Positions 1 to 6,855 are shown, numbered from the stretch's first letter. The stretch is 10,903 nt of DNA from Methanomassiliicoccales archaeon UBA280 (GCA_002499085.1 DAKD01000012.1:1-10903), one strand, 5' to 3'. The notes: generated by a model not told the origin, from the letters alone. Made by a program: numbers and translations.

Positions 1-1
1 G

Positions 2-277
2 CTGACATCGGATTATGTGCTGCACAGTCCGGAAAAAAATATTTCTGCGAACGGGGAAATACCAAGGGACACATGTTCCGCATGCGGGAAACCCGACATC
101 TCCCGGGCGCAGAAGAAGGCGATTGGCGGAAGAATCCTGGAGAATGCATCCGGGTTTACCGAACTGACCCGGGAAATACAATCCTCGCTCGAAATGTGCG
201 GCGGCTGCAAGAAAATATATGTGAACCAGAGGGCGATACGGAATAAAATGAAAGATTGGGCATATAGCGGGCCATAA
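2..277 (+). CDS. Small protein with two CxxC pairs, 5' end cut by window edge
   Basis: The reading frame is open from the left edge to a TAA at 275-277, so the true start probably lies outside the window; a GTG at 17 would give 86 residues but nothing supports it as the start. The visible part has two cysteine pairs, CSAC near residues 22-25 and CGGC near residues 62-65 (counted from the GTG), about 36 residues apart. This spacing suits one zinc ribbon or treble-clef-like zinc site. The C-terminal end is short and basic. No catalytic motif is visible and I do not recognise the family. It is separated from the hydrogenase operon by about 97 bases that contain a promoter, so it need not be related in function. 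The cysteine pairs and the amino-acid composition of the frame make a real gene likely. Confidence 0.6.
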   Translation: MTSDYVLHSPEKNISANGEIPRDTCSACGKPDISRAQKKAIGGRILENASGFTELTREIQSSLEMCGGCKKIYVNQRAIRNKMKDWAYSGP

Positions 278-315
278 TTACGAGATAATGCATTGCAGAC
301 CAGACATAGTTTCGC

Positions 316-351
316 TCAAACTTTTATAGTATCATGGGATTCCCCTCCTCG
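316..351 (+). promoter_or_regulatory. Predicted archaeal promoter (TATA box) of the hydrogenase operon
   Basis: An AT-rich TATA-like element, TTTTATAGT at 322-330, is preceded by CAAAC at 317-321, which could be a weak BRE. In archaea transcription starts about 25 bases downstream of the box, here near 351, leaving a leader of about 24 bases before the ATG at 375. It is the only such element in the gap between the upstream gene and the first hydrogenase gene. This is a prediction by position and resemblance only. Confidence 0.5.
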
Positions 352-374
352 CCAATCAGGCAGAGCTGATATTC

Positions 375-626
375 ATGGAATTAATGTCTCTGATAAATGC
401 CGTGTTGCTGCTATCGACCGCTATAATGTTCGTCATGGCAGTTGAACTGAAGAAACTTATTCATGCTTCCATACTCCTCGGCGCGGGAAGCGCCATTCTG
501 GCATGCGTGTTCTTCATTGCGGGAGCGCCGTTCGCGGCTGTTTTCGAGCTGGTGGTCGGGGCCGGGCTCATCACGGTGCTGTTCATCAGCGCCATCAGCA
601 TGACCAAGCCGGGGGGTGGTGAGTGA
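375..626 (+). CDS. NuoJ N-terminal-half / MbhD-like (DUF4040-type) membrane subunit
   Basis: This 83-residue protein has three predicted membrane helices (roughly residues 5-22, 29-48, 55-75). The third reads FELVVGAGLITVLF (residues 57-70) and resembles the glycine-rich third helix of NuoJ and of MbhD/MrpB-type subunits, with a membrane glutamate at 58. In complex I this helix contains a pi-bulge and lies on the path that couples redox chemistry to ion movement. It is the first gene of the operon. Together with the next gene it covers the length of one NuoJ, as with the split FpoJ of methanogens. The start at 375 has only weak SD resemblance (GAGCTGAT), which would fit a short-leader first gene; ATG at 384 is an alternative. 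Confidence 0.75.
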   Translation: MELMSLINAVLLLSTAIMFVMAVELKKLIHASILLGAGSAILACVFFIAGAPFAAVFELVVGAGLITVLFISAISMTKPGGGE

Positions 627-865
627 TGGACAAGGCAGCAAAGCTGGGCGGCGCGTTGCTCGCGGGTTTCGTCTTCGTCATGATAATCCTCGTGTTCGGC
701 ACCATGATGCTGGACGAGGCCGAGGTCCAGGAGGGGGAGACCCAGGAGATTGGCGTCCAGCTCTGGGAGCTAAGGCCCCTCGAACTTCTTCTGTTCTCGG
801 TGATGATGTTCGGCGCTGTCCTTGGCATCGTCAAGCTCGTTGGGGGTGACTTCAGATGGAACTGA
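626..865 (+). CDS. Small two-helix membrane subunit, NuoJ C-terminal-half-like
   Basis: The protein is 79 residues from the ATG at 626, whose first base is the last base of the upstream TGA (TGATG overlap). Two hydrophobic segments (about residues 8-28 and 53-74) flank an acidic loop (residues 30-44) and a conserved-looking LWELRPLE segment. This layout fits the last two helices of NuoJ, or the small subunit that follows MbhD-like proteins in group 4 hydrogenase operons. The match is by size, topology and position more than by sequence, so an MbhE-like identity remains possible. A frame extension to GTG at 623 adds one residue and is less likely. It overlaps the next gene by 10 bases. Confidence 0.65.
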   Translation: MDKAAKLGGALLAGFVFVMIILVFGTMMLDEAEVQEGETQEIGVQLWELRPLELLLFSVMMFGAVLGIVKLVGGDFRWN

Positions 866-1152
866 GCGACGTCCAGATAAACATGCTTGCTTCCCTGGTC
901 CTGCTGTTCCTCGGGCTGTACTGCGTCATCAGCAAGAAGAACCTAGTCAAGGTAATCATAGGCATAGAGATAATGGCCAAGGGCGCCCTGCTGAGCTTCA
1001 TAGCCAGCGGCGGGGCCAATATTCAGTCTGTCGTGATAATAGCAATCGCGATAGATGCAATCATTGCCGCTGTGGCCCTGTCGATAATCGTGAACGCCTG
1101 GAAGCATACCAAGAGCCTGGATGTGACCAAACTGACAAAGCTGAGGGGGTAG
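856..1152 (+). CDS. nuoK: NuoK / MrpC / MbhG-like membrane subunit
   Basis: This 98-residue protein has three membrane helices, the usual size for NuoK. It aligns well with E. coli NuoK: the second helix reads KVIIGIEIMAKGALLSF with Glu38 at the place of the essential Glu36, and both proteins end in LRG or MRG. The third helix (about residues 57-79) has Asp67 as its only acidic residue; the second essential glutamate of NuoK (Glu72) is not at its expected place, and Asp67 sits about one helical turn earlier. In the complex this subunit lies between NuoJ and the antiporter subunits and takes part in lateral proton transfer. The start is preceded by GGGGGTGA (842-849) and overlaps the previous gene. 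Confidence 0.88.
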   Translation: MELSDVQINMLASLVLLFLGLYCVISKKNLVKVIIGIEIMAKGALLSFIASGGANIQSVVIIAIAIDAIIAAVALSIIVNAWKHTKSLDVTKLTKLRG

Positions 1153-1158
1153 ATTCAC

Positions 1159-2976
1159 ATGCTGCTTGACAACGGACTTCTGCTGGGGCTCGTCGTGCTC
1201 GTTCCATTCGTGGCCGCAGCCCTCATCCCCCTCATAGGAAAGGCCGCTCCGAAAGCTGTCGCATGGTTCGCGGTTCTGGCCGCTGCAGGCCTGGCAGGCC
1301 TTGTCGCGCTCCTTGTCCCGGACATATTCTTCGACCATGTCGCACCCATAGGCCTCGGGGACGGGATCCAGTATGACTGGATTCCCTCCGCTGGCATAAC
1401 GTTCGGATTCCACATCGACCCGCTCGCCCTCACCCTGGCAGTAGTCGCCTCATTCATAGGCATGCTGGCAGTGATATATTCAATAAAATACATGGAAGGC
1501 CAGAAGGGGCTTCCCAGATACTACGCCATGGTAATACTGTTCATAGGCTCGATGGTCTGCCTAGTATTCACCAATAACCTGCTTATTCTCTATATATTCT
1601 GGGAGATAATCGGCCTGTGCTCGTACGCCCTCATCGGCTTCTACAACGAGGACCCCAAGGCCGCAAGGGCCGGCATAAAGGCGTTCGTGTTCACCAGGGT
1701 GGGCGACATAGGCCTCCTCCTGGGCATTTTCATACTTTACTTGGGTGCGGGAACGTTCAACATCCAGGAGATAATCGCGAACCCGCCGACCATGGAATAC
1801 CTCGGTCCAGCGGCTTTCCTGTTCATACTGGGCGCCATGGGCAAGTCGGCCCAGGTCCCGCTGCATGTTTGGCTTCCCGACGCCATGGAAGCCCCCACGA
1901 CGGTCAGCGCGCTCATACACGCGGCGACCCTGGTCAACTCCGGGATATACATCCTGGCAAGGATGTCCCCCGTGTTCTTCGACATACCCGGCTGGGGCAA
2001 CATGCTGCTGTTCATTGGCGGACTCACTGCCCTGCTGGCCGCGCTCATGGCCTGCGCCGAGCCTGACCTCAAGAAGCTCCTGGCATACTCGACGATTAGC
2101 CAGCTCGGCTACATGGTCTTCGCGCTCGGAATAATAGTCAACGAGCCGGAAATCGGCCTGGTCCACATCGGCATACTGGCAGCATCGTTCCACCTGTTCA
2201 GCCACGCCATATTCAAGGCCCTCCTGTTCCTGGGCGCGGGCTCGGTGATCTACTCCGTGGGAACAAGGGACATGCGGGAGATGGGCGGCCTTAAGAATAC
2301 CATGAAGGTGACTCATTTCACAATGCTGTTCGGCGTGCTCGCTCTCGCCGGCATCGTTCCGTTCGCTGGGTTCTGGTCGAAAGACCTGATTTTCGCAGGC
2401 GCATGGGAAGCCGAAATGTGGTTCCCCCTGTTCGTGGTCGTCCTCACGGCAATACTGACGGTCGCCTACTCGCTCAGGATGTACTGGATGGTCTTCCAGG
2501 GCAAGCCGCGCACGAACGCGCACACTCACGAATCCCCCGGCGCCATGACTCTTCCCCTGGTCCTCCTTGCAATCGGCGCGGTCGCCGCATGGGCCCTAAT
2601 CGGCATATTCAGCGAGGCCATGCACGCCCCGATCTACGGGTTCGAGGGCGCGCATGCCTACGACATCGTCGGATTCCTGGAGCACACGTTCACTAGTCCG
2701 GCTGTTCTCCTGTCCTTCCTGGCCATGGGCATCGGGCTCCTGATATTCCTCGCCCGGAAGAATTACCTGCTCAGGAGGCCGAGAACCTCTATCATGAAAG
2801 TGGCTGCAAAAGGCTTCCATTTCGACACGTTCTACAACTGCTTCCTCGCCAGGCTGAGGATAATCGGCATGGGCCTGAGGCGCACCCAGACAGGCGACGC
2901 CAACATGAATGCGGTCGGGATAGCCATGGCATTCCTGCTTGCGTTCATCTTCATATTCATCTGGGGGGTGTTCTAG
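1159..2976 (+). CDS. nuoL: NuoL-like antiporter subunit of the hydrogenase complex
   Basis: This 605-residue polytopic membrane protein belongs to the NuoL/MrpA-N/MbhH proton-antiporter family. The ion-translocation residues are visible: Glu149 in LYIFWEIIGLCSY (TM5), Lys229 in MGKSAQVPLHVWLPDA (TM7), Lys305/306 and Lys353 in the central axis (the latter in HAIFKALLF), and Lys408 in GFWSKDLIF (TM12), matching E. coli NuoL Lys399. A lysine here, not a glutamate, marks it as NuoL rather than NuoM or NuoN. The protein is close to NuoL in length and ends with a membrane helix (residues 584-604) after an amphipathic, basic stretch (534-582), so a shortened lateral helix is likely. It would form the distal pump module, moving H+ or Na+. 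SD GAGGGGG (1144-1150) supports the ATG. Confidence 0.93.
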   Translation: MLLDNGLLLGLVVLVPFVAAALIPLIGKAAPKAVAWFAVLAAAGLAGLVALLVPDIFFDHVAPIGLGDGIQYDWIPSAGITFGFHIDPLALTLAVVASFIGMLAVIYSIKYMEGQKGLPRYYAMVILFIGSMVCLVFTNNLLILYIFWEIIGLCSYALIGFYNEDPKAARAGIKAFVFTRVGDIGLLLGIFILYLGAGTFNIQEIIANPPTMEYLGPAAFLFILGAMGKSAQVPLHVWLPDAMEAPTTVSALIHAATLVNSGIYILARMSPVFFDIPGWGNMLLFIGGLTALLAALMACAEPDLKKLLAYSTISQLGYMVFALGIIVNEPEIGLVHIGILAASFHLFSHAIFKALLFLGAGSVIYSVGTRDMREMGGLKNTMKVTHFTMLFGVLALAGIVPFAGFWSKDLIFAGAWEAEMWFPLFVVVLTAILTVAYSLRMYWMVFQGKPRTNAHTHESPGAMTLPLVLLAIGAVAAWALIGIFSEAMHAPIYGFEGAHAYDIVGFLEHTFTSPAVLLSFLAMGIGLLIFLARKNYLLRRPRTSIMKVAAKGFHFDTFYNCFLARLRIIGMGLRRTQTGDANMNAVGIAMAFLLAFIFIFIWGVF

Positions 2977-4449
2977 ATGGAAGCGATCATGCCAATCCTG
3001 GCCCTGGTGGGCGGCGCCTACCTGTCGTATGCGGTTCTCAGGGCAGCCCCGGGCAAACCTCATATAGGCGGCATACTGGCGACGGTGTTCGCATTGCTGG
3101 GCTTCATGCTGACGCTCTGGATAGGGCTGAAGGTCTGGGACGGCGAGACGATCGAATTCACATTCGCCTCCAGCACTGTGCACGCGGATGCCCTGGGCAT
3201 ACTGCTCGCGCTTGTGGCCACAGGACTGGCGGCGGCCGTGTCAGCCTACTCCATAGGATACATGAAGAGCGACAAAGGCCTGGAGAGCTATTACCCGCTC
3301 CTGCTGCTCATGGTCGCAGGCATAGTCGGGATCGGTTTCTCCACGGACTTCTTCATGCTCTTCGTGTTCTTCGAGCTGATGGCAGTGTCCTCGTACGCCC
3401 TGGTCACGTTCCACAAGGAGAAGCGCGACGCGGCCGAGGCAGGCGTGAAATATGTCATACTCAGCGCAGCCGGCTCCGCTGTTGCGCTGTTCGGTATCTC
3501 GCTCATCTACGGGCAGACAGGTACACTGAACATAGCTGACTCGCTGCCGCTGCTGACTGACAATGCCTTCTCGATGGTAACCATAATGATGCTAATAGTC
3601 GGATTCGGTGTTAAGGCCGCCATAGTGCCGCTGCACACCTGGCTTCCTGACGCGCATTCCGCAGCCCCGTCCGGCATAAGCGCCATACTATCCGGCATTG
3701 TCATCCAGGCAGGGTTCATCGCCCTGCTGAAATGTCTCCTGGCCTTCGGGAACGCGGGCATATCGATAGGCATACTCCTGATAGGGTTCGCCCTGATAAC
3801 CATGACTCTCGGCAACATGCTGGCATTCGCCCAGGCCTACATCCGCAAAGGCGACCTGAAGCGCGTGCTGGCCTATTCCAGCATCGCGCAGATGGGCTAC
3901 ATAATCCTGGGCATAGGCCTTTGGATGCAGTATGGGGTGGAAATGGGCCTGCAGGGCGGGCTGTTCCACATAATGACGCATGCCTTCATGAAGGGTCTCG
4001 CTTTCATGTGCGCCGGCCTGATAATCTTCAGGCTCGGCACCAGGCAGCTCTCCAAGATGCAGGGCATCGGGCATGTGATGCCGCTCACAGCCTTCTGCTT
4101 TACAATTGCGGTGCTGGCCCTTGCCGGTGTACCTCCGCTCAGCGGATTCATGAGCGAGTGGATGATATTCAAGGCCGGTATCGACGCGAGCGCGACCATC
4201 GGCATCTGGGGCATACTCATCACGCTGGTGGCGGTGCTGAACAGCATACTCTCGATGGGATATTACCTGCCGATGGTCAAGACATTCTTCCTCAAGCCGA
4301 AGCGCCAGTTCGCGAACCTTAAACCAGCCCCGAGGTCCATGATGATACCGATACTCGTACTGACTGCCGTGACCATAATCCTGGGCATATGGCCACAGCT
4401 CGGCCTGGAAGCGATCGAGCCCATTCTGCGGCTGCTGGGAGGTGCTTAA
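2977..4449 (+). CDS. nuoM: NuoM/MrpD-like antiporter subunit of the hydrogenase complex
   Basis: This 490-residue membrane protein is the second antiporter-like subunit. The visible key residues are Glu133 in FVFFELMAVSSYAL (TM5), Lys213 in GVKAAIVPLHTWLPDAHSAAPS (TM7), Lys339 in HAFMKGLAF (TM8), and Glu394 in PPLSGFMSEW (TM12). A glutamate in TM12 is typical of NuoM and separates this gene from the lysine-bearing NuoL. The ATG directly follows the stop of the nuoL-like gene with no gap, and GGGGGG at 2963-2968 may serve as its SD. It would sit between the NuoL-like pump and NuoK. The window contains no third antiporter gene (NuoN), so this and the nuoL-like gene appear to be the whole pump set encoded here. 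MrpD and NuoM are hard to separate by eye. Confidence 0.92.
   Translation: MEAIMPILALVGGAYLSYAVLRAAPGKPHIGGILATVFALLGFMLTLWIGLKVWDGETIEFTFASSTVHADALGILLALVATGLAAAVSAYSIGYMKSDKGLESYYPLLLLMVAGIVGIGFSTDFFMLFVFFELMAVSSYALVTFHKEKRDAAEAGVKYVILSAAGSAVALFGISLIYGQTGTLNIADSLPLLTDNAFSMVTIMMLIVGFGVKAAIVPLHTWLPDAHSAAPSGISAILSGIVIQAGFIALLKCLLAFGNAGISIGILLIGFALITMTLGNMLAFAQAYIRKGDLKRVLAYSSIAQMGYIILGIGLWMQYGVEMGLQGGLFHIMTHAFMKGLAFMCAGLIIFRLGTRQLSKMQGIGHVMPLTAFCFTIAVLALAGVPPLSGFMSEWMIFKAGIDASATIGIWGILITLVAVLNSILSMGYYLPMVKTFFLKPKRQFANLKPAPRSMMIPILVLTAVTIILGIWPQLGLEAIEPILRLLGGA
4437..4444 (+). promoter_or_regulatory. Ribosome binding site fixing the nuoA-like start
   Basis: GGGAGGTG lies inside the 3' end of the nuoM-like gene and ends six bases before the ATG at 4451. 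It overlaps the alternative GTG at 4442, so that codon cannot well be the start. Confidence 0.7.
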
Positions 4450-4450
4450 G

Positions 4451-4795
4451 ATGGATTTCACCCTATTCTTCACGCCCCTATTCGCCTTCCTGGTGTTCCT
4501 GGCCATCGCCTACCTGATTTACAGGTTCGGCGGGGCATTGGCACCGAAGCCAAAGCGCCAGTCCAGGCACAAGCTGAGCACATACGCATGCGGCGAGGAG
4601 TTCGAGGGAGGCAAGGTGCAGCAGACCTTCCCCCTGTTCCATGTGGCCTTCATCTTTACCATATTCCACATCGCGGCCCTGATCATCGCAACCATACCCG
4701 ACGGGGACAACGCTTTTTACGGGCTGCTGTTCATAATAGGCCTTCTCATTGCCGCTGTGGCGCTGGTCACCTCCGGAGGTGAGAACCGTGTTTGA
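4451..4795 (+). CDS. nuoA: NuoA-like membrane subunit
   Basis: This 114-residue protein has three membrane helices (about residues 5-26, 62-82, 88-107). The loop after the first helix contains TYACGEEFEGGKVQQ, the NuoA signature with the conserved Cys47; in complex I this loop lies near the quinone cavity next to NuoH and NuoD. The second helix reads FIFTIFHIAALIIAT, where the FDxE acidic pair typical of NuoA is replaced by His73 and Ala75. The ATG starts one base after the nuoM-like stop. NuoA is standard in complex I and Fpo but is not a usual part of the better-known Ni-Fe hydrogenases of the Ech or Mbh type, so its place here is notable. The gene overlaps the next one by eight bases. Confidence 0.88.
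   Translation: MDFTLFFTPLFAFLVFLAIAYLIYRFGGALAPKPKRQSRHKLSTYACGEEFEGGKVQQTFPLFHVAFIFTIFHIAALIIATIPDGDNAFYGLLFIIGLLIAAVALVTSGGENRV
4775..4782 (+). promoter_or_regulatory. Ribosome binding site for a GTG start (hydrogenase small subunit)
   Basis: GGAGGTGA lies within the end of the nuoA-like gene, eight bases (counted from GGAGG) before GTG at 4788. This strong SD, with the fit of the protein N-terminus to the family, selects the GTG over an ATG at 4749 that would add an unrelated 13 residues. Confidence 0.75.
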
Positions 4796-5219
4796 GAAAG
4801 TCGTGAAATGGTCAAGGCTGAAGTCTCCCTGGGTGGTGCATTTCAACTCGGGAAGCTGCAACGGATGCGATATCGAGATAATTGCCGCGCTCATGCCCAG
4901 GTTCGACGCCGAGAGGTTCGGCGTGCTGCTCAAGGGCACCCCGAGGCATGCTGACGTGCTGCTGTGCACGGGCCCGGTGACAGGCCAGATGAAGGACAGA
5001 TTGATCAAAATTTACGAGCAGATGCCCGAACCGAAATTCGTAGTTGCATTCGGGGAATGCGCCTGCACTGGAGCTGTGTACACAGGGGCCTACAACGTGG
5101 AAGGCGGCATTGACAAGGTCATACCCGTGGACGCCTACGTTCCTGGCTGCCCTCCGAAACCGGAAGCAATACTGGATGGCGTAGTGAAGCTTCTTAACGC
5201 CTACAAGGAGAGTGAGTGA
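4788..5219 (+). CDS. nuoB: [NiFe] hydrogenase small subunit, NuoB-like
   Basis: This 143-residue protein carries the proximal [4Fe-4S] cluster that passes electrons to the Ni-Fe site. The ligands are visible: Cys24 and Cys27 in GSCNGCDIE, Cys91 in FGECACTG, and Cys121 in VPGCPPKPEA. The first pair is CxxC, as in hydrogenase small subunits, and not the tandem CC of complex I NuoB, in agreement with a hydrogenase role. Cys93, two residues after a ligand, is an extra. There is no twin-arginine signal, so it faces the cytoplasm as in other group 4 enzymes. The protein has the short length typical of group 4 small subunits. It starts with GTG inside the nuoA-like gene and is followed closely by the NuoC-like gene. 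Confidence 0.93.
   Translation: MFEKVVKWSRLKSPWVVHFNSGSCNGCDIEIIAALMPRFDAERFGVLLKGTPRHADVLLCTGPVTGQMKDRLIKIYEQMPEPKFVVAFGECACTGAVYTGAYNVEGGIDKVIPVDAYVPGCPPKPEAILDGVVKLLNAYKESE
5205..5210 (+). promoter_or_regulatory. Ribosome binding site fixing the NuoC-like start
   Basis: AAGGAG ends ten bases before the ATG at 5221. The alternative in-frame GTG at 5212 is only one base away from it, which is too close. Confidence 0.6.
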
Positions 5220-5220
5220 T

Positions 5221-5673
5221 ATGACAGGCGAGTTCATAACCGGAATCACTGCCCGCCTTCAAGGCCTGGCCAAGAACATCGTTGCAGGCAGGCCCAACGG
5301 CGTCTATGCGGATGTTCCGAGGGAGCATTTGCTCGAGGTAGCGAAGATACTGAGGGACGAGTACGACGGCTATCACCTGACGACCATCACCGCTCTGGAC
5401 TCCGGGGAGAATTTCGAGATTCTCTATCATTTCGTAGTGGGCGACAGGCTTCTCAACCTGAGGGTGTTCCTTCCGAGGAAAGACCCCACAGTCGATACGC
5501 TGAGCGACATCATTCCGGGCGCGGTGCTCTACGAAAGGGAGATACACGACATCATGGGAATCCAGGTGAGGAACCACCCGGACATGCGCAAGCTTCTGTT
5601 ACCGGACTCATGGGGCTGGGGATGCCCGCTAAGGAAGGACTGGGCCGACCCCAGGAAGAAGGAGGTGAAGTAG
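5221..5673 (+). CDS. nuoC: NuoC-like (30 kDa) hydrogenase subunit
   Basis: This 150-residue soluble protein matches the NuoC / HycE-N / EchD / MbhK family that docks on the large subunit. The signature is clear: YEREIHDIMGIQVRNHPDMRKLLLPD at about residues 104-129, followed by PLRKDW at 136-141. The N-terminal half has the alpha/beta pattern of the family, with HLTTITALDSGENFEILYHF at 52-71. It has no cofactor and no membrane segment; its role is structural, holding the large and small subunits in the peripheral arm. It is a separate gene here, whereas NuoCD or HycE are fusions in E. coli. ATG at 5221 lies one base after the stop of the small subunit, and the stop abuts the start of the large subunit. 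Confidence 0.9.
   Translation: MTGEFITGITARLQGLAKNIVAGRPNGVYADVPREHLLEVAKILRDEYDGYHLTTITALDSGENFEILYHFVVGDRLLNLRVFLPRKDPTVDTLSDIIPGAVLYEREIHDIMGIQVRNHPDMRKLLLPDSWGWGCPLRKDWADPRKKEVK
5661..5668 (+). promoter_or_regulatory. Ribosome binding site of the large subunit
   Basis: GGAGGTGA lies at the end of the NuoC-like gene, eight bases from GGAGG to the ATG at 5674. It is one of the best SD sites in the operon and fits high translation of the catalytic subunit. Confidence 0.7.
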
Positions 5674-6855
5674 ATGGCCAAGGTCACGATACCCATAGGC
5701 CCGCAGCACCCGGCACTCAAGGAACCCGAACGCTTCATGGTCACGGTGGAAGGCGAGACAGTCGTGGACGCAGACGTACGCATCGGCCATATCCACAGAG
5801 GCCTGGAGAAGCTGTTCGAGCAGCGCACCTACATGCAGAATATACACATCACCGAGAGGATATGCGGCATTTGTTCCTTCACACACAGCACGAATTTCTG
5901 CCAGGCCACCGAATACATACTCGGCGTCGAGCCCCCGAGGCGCGGCCTTTACCTCAGGACCCTGATGAACGAGCTGGAAAGGCTGCACAGCCACCTTCTG
6001 TGGCTCGGGGTCGCGGGCCACGAGATGGGCTTCGACACGCTCCTCATGTGGTCATGGGATGACAGGGAACGGATTCTCGACCTGTTCGAGGATCTTACTG
6101 GCAACAGGGTCACGCATGCCTACAACACGATTGGAGGCGTCAGGCGCGACATCACCGATGCCCAGAGACAGAGGGTGCTGCACACCATGGACCTGCTCGA
6201 GGAGCGGATGAAATCATACATTCATGTCGCACTGAACGAGCAGACGGTTCTCAAGAGGACGCAGGGCGTGGGGATACTGACGACGGCTGATGCCAAGAGG
6301 CTGTGCGCGGTCGGACCCAGGCTCAGAGCCTCCAACGTCAAGTACGATGTCAGGAGGAACGACCCGTACGCTGCATATGGCGAATTGCCCTTCGATGTGA
6401 TAACCTCGGACACGCTGGACGTGCATGCCCAGCTAGTGGTCAGGGCGCTGGAACTTGTAGAGACCATCAAGATGTGCAGGCACATGATGCAGAACCTCCC
6501 TGCCGGCGAAATAAGGGTCAAGGTGCCCAGGAAGGTCCCGGCCGGAGAGGCAATCAGCCGCACCGAGGCTCCCAGGGGCGAGGACATCCACTACCTGAGG
6601 GCCAACGGCACTGACAAGCCGGAGCGCCTGAAAGTCAGGGCTCCGACCCTGGCGAACATACTGAATGTCGCCCACACCCTGAAAGGCGCAAACATCGCCG
6701 ACATACCGCTGATAGTCGCGGGCATAGACCCGTGCATGGGATGCATGGACAGGGTTCTAATCCTCGACAGGGACAGGGAAACGTCCAAAATCATGACGGC
6801 CGAGCAGCTCAGGGACTATTCCATTGCATGGTACGAGAAGGAGGCGCCCAGATGA
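5674..6855 (+). CDS. Group 4 [NiFe] hydrogenase large (catalytic) subunit, NuoD-like
   Basis: This 393-residue protein is the catalytic subunit that interconverts H+ and H2. Both halves of the Ni-Fe site are present: Cys64 and Cys67 in ERICGICSFTHS, and Cys354 and Cys357 in DPCMGCMDR (352-360). Complex I NuoD and FpoD lack these cysteines, so this is a true hydrogenase. The N-terminal PIGPQHPALKEPERF stretch is typical of group 4 and NuoD proteins. After Arg360 comes a 33-residue tail, like that of E. coli HycE, which is removed after Ni insertion; the HycI-type protease encoded 1.3 kb downstream would do this. Met358 stands where HycE has Thr in CTDR. The subgroup within group 4 cannot be fixed by eye. 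The stop overlaps the next start (ATGA). Confidence 0.95.
   Translation: MAKVTIPIGPQHPALKEPERFMVTVEGETVVDADVRIGHIHRGLEKLFEQRTYMQNIHITERICGICSFTHSTNFCQATEYILGVEPPRRGLYLRTLMNELERLHSHLLWLGVAGHEMGFDTLLMWSWDDRERILDLFEDLTGNRVTHAYNTIGGVRRDITDAQRQRVLHTMDLLEERMKSYIHVALNEQTVLKRTQGVGILTTADAKRLCAVGPRLRASNVKYDVRRNDPYAAYGELPFDVITSDTLDVHAQLVVRALELVETIKMCRHMMQNLPAGEIRVKVPRKVPAGEAISRTEAPRGEDIHYLRANGTDKPERLKVRAPTLANILNVAHTLKGANIADIPLIVAGIDPCMGCMDRVLILDRDRETSKIMTAEQLRDYSIAWYEKEAPR

Noticed and set aside
341..350. Pyrimidine run TCCCCTCCTC before the first operon gene, complementary to an SD sequence
   Set aside because: It might pair with a ribosome binding site, but it falls at or upstream of the predicted transcription start and no matching strong SD follows it, so a regulatory role is not supported.
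1561..2529. Long open frame of 322 codons on the - strand
   Set aside because: It lies entirely opposite the well-supported nuoL-like gene; the translation is rich in His, Glu, Arg and Gln with no recognisable motif, as expected for the antisense of a GC-rich membrane protein gene.
2596..3183. Open frame of 195 codons on the - strand across the nuoL/nuoM junction
   Set aside because: Covers two genes with clear family motifs on the + strand; composition is typical of a shadow frame.
3688..4506. Open frame of 272 codons on the - strand
   Set aside because: Antisense shadow of the nuoM-like gene and the start of nuoA; no family resemblance and no SD site.
5058..5069. Extra cysteine (Cys93) beside the ligand Cys91 in the small subunit
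   Set aside because: The GxCAC form seems to occur in other group 4 small subunits, and the four expected ligands are all present, so it is not counted as unusual.
5674..6855. Large subunit as NuoD/FpoD of a respiratory complex or as a degenerate Ehr-like protein
   Set aside because: Both CxxC pairs of the Ni-Fe site, the cleavable tail and the adjacent HycI-type protease are present; these are not expected in NuoD, FpoD or Ehr-like proteins.
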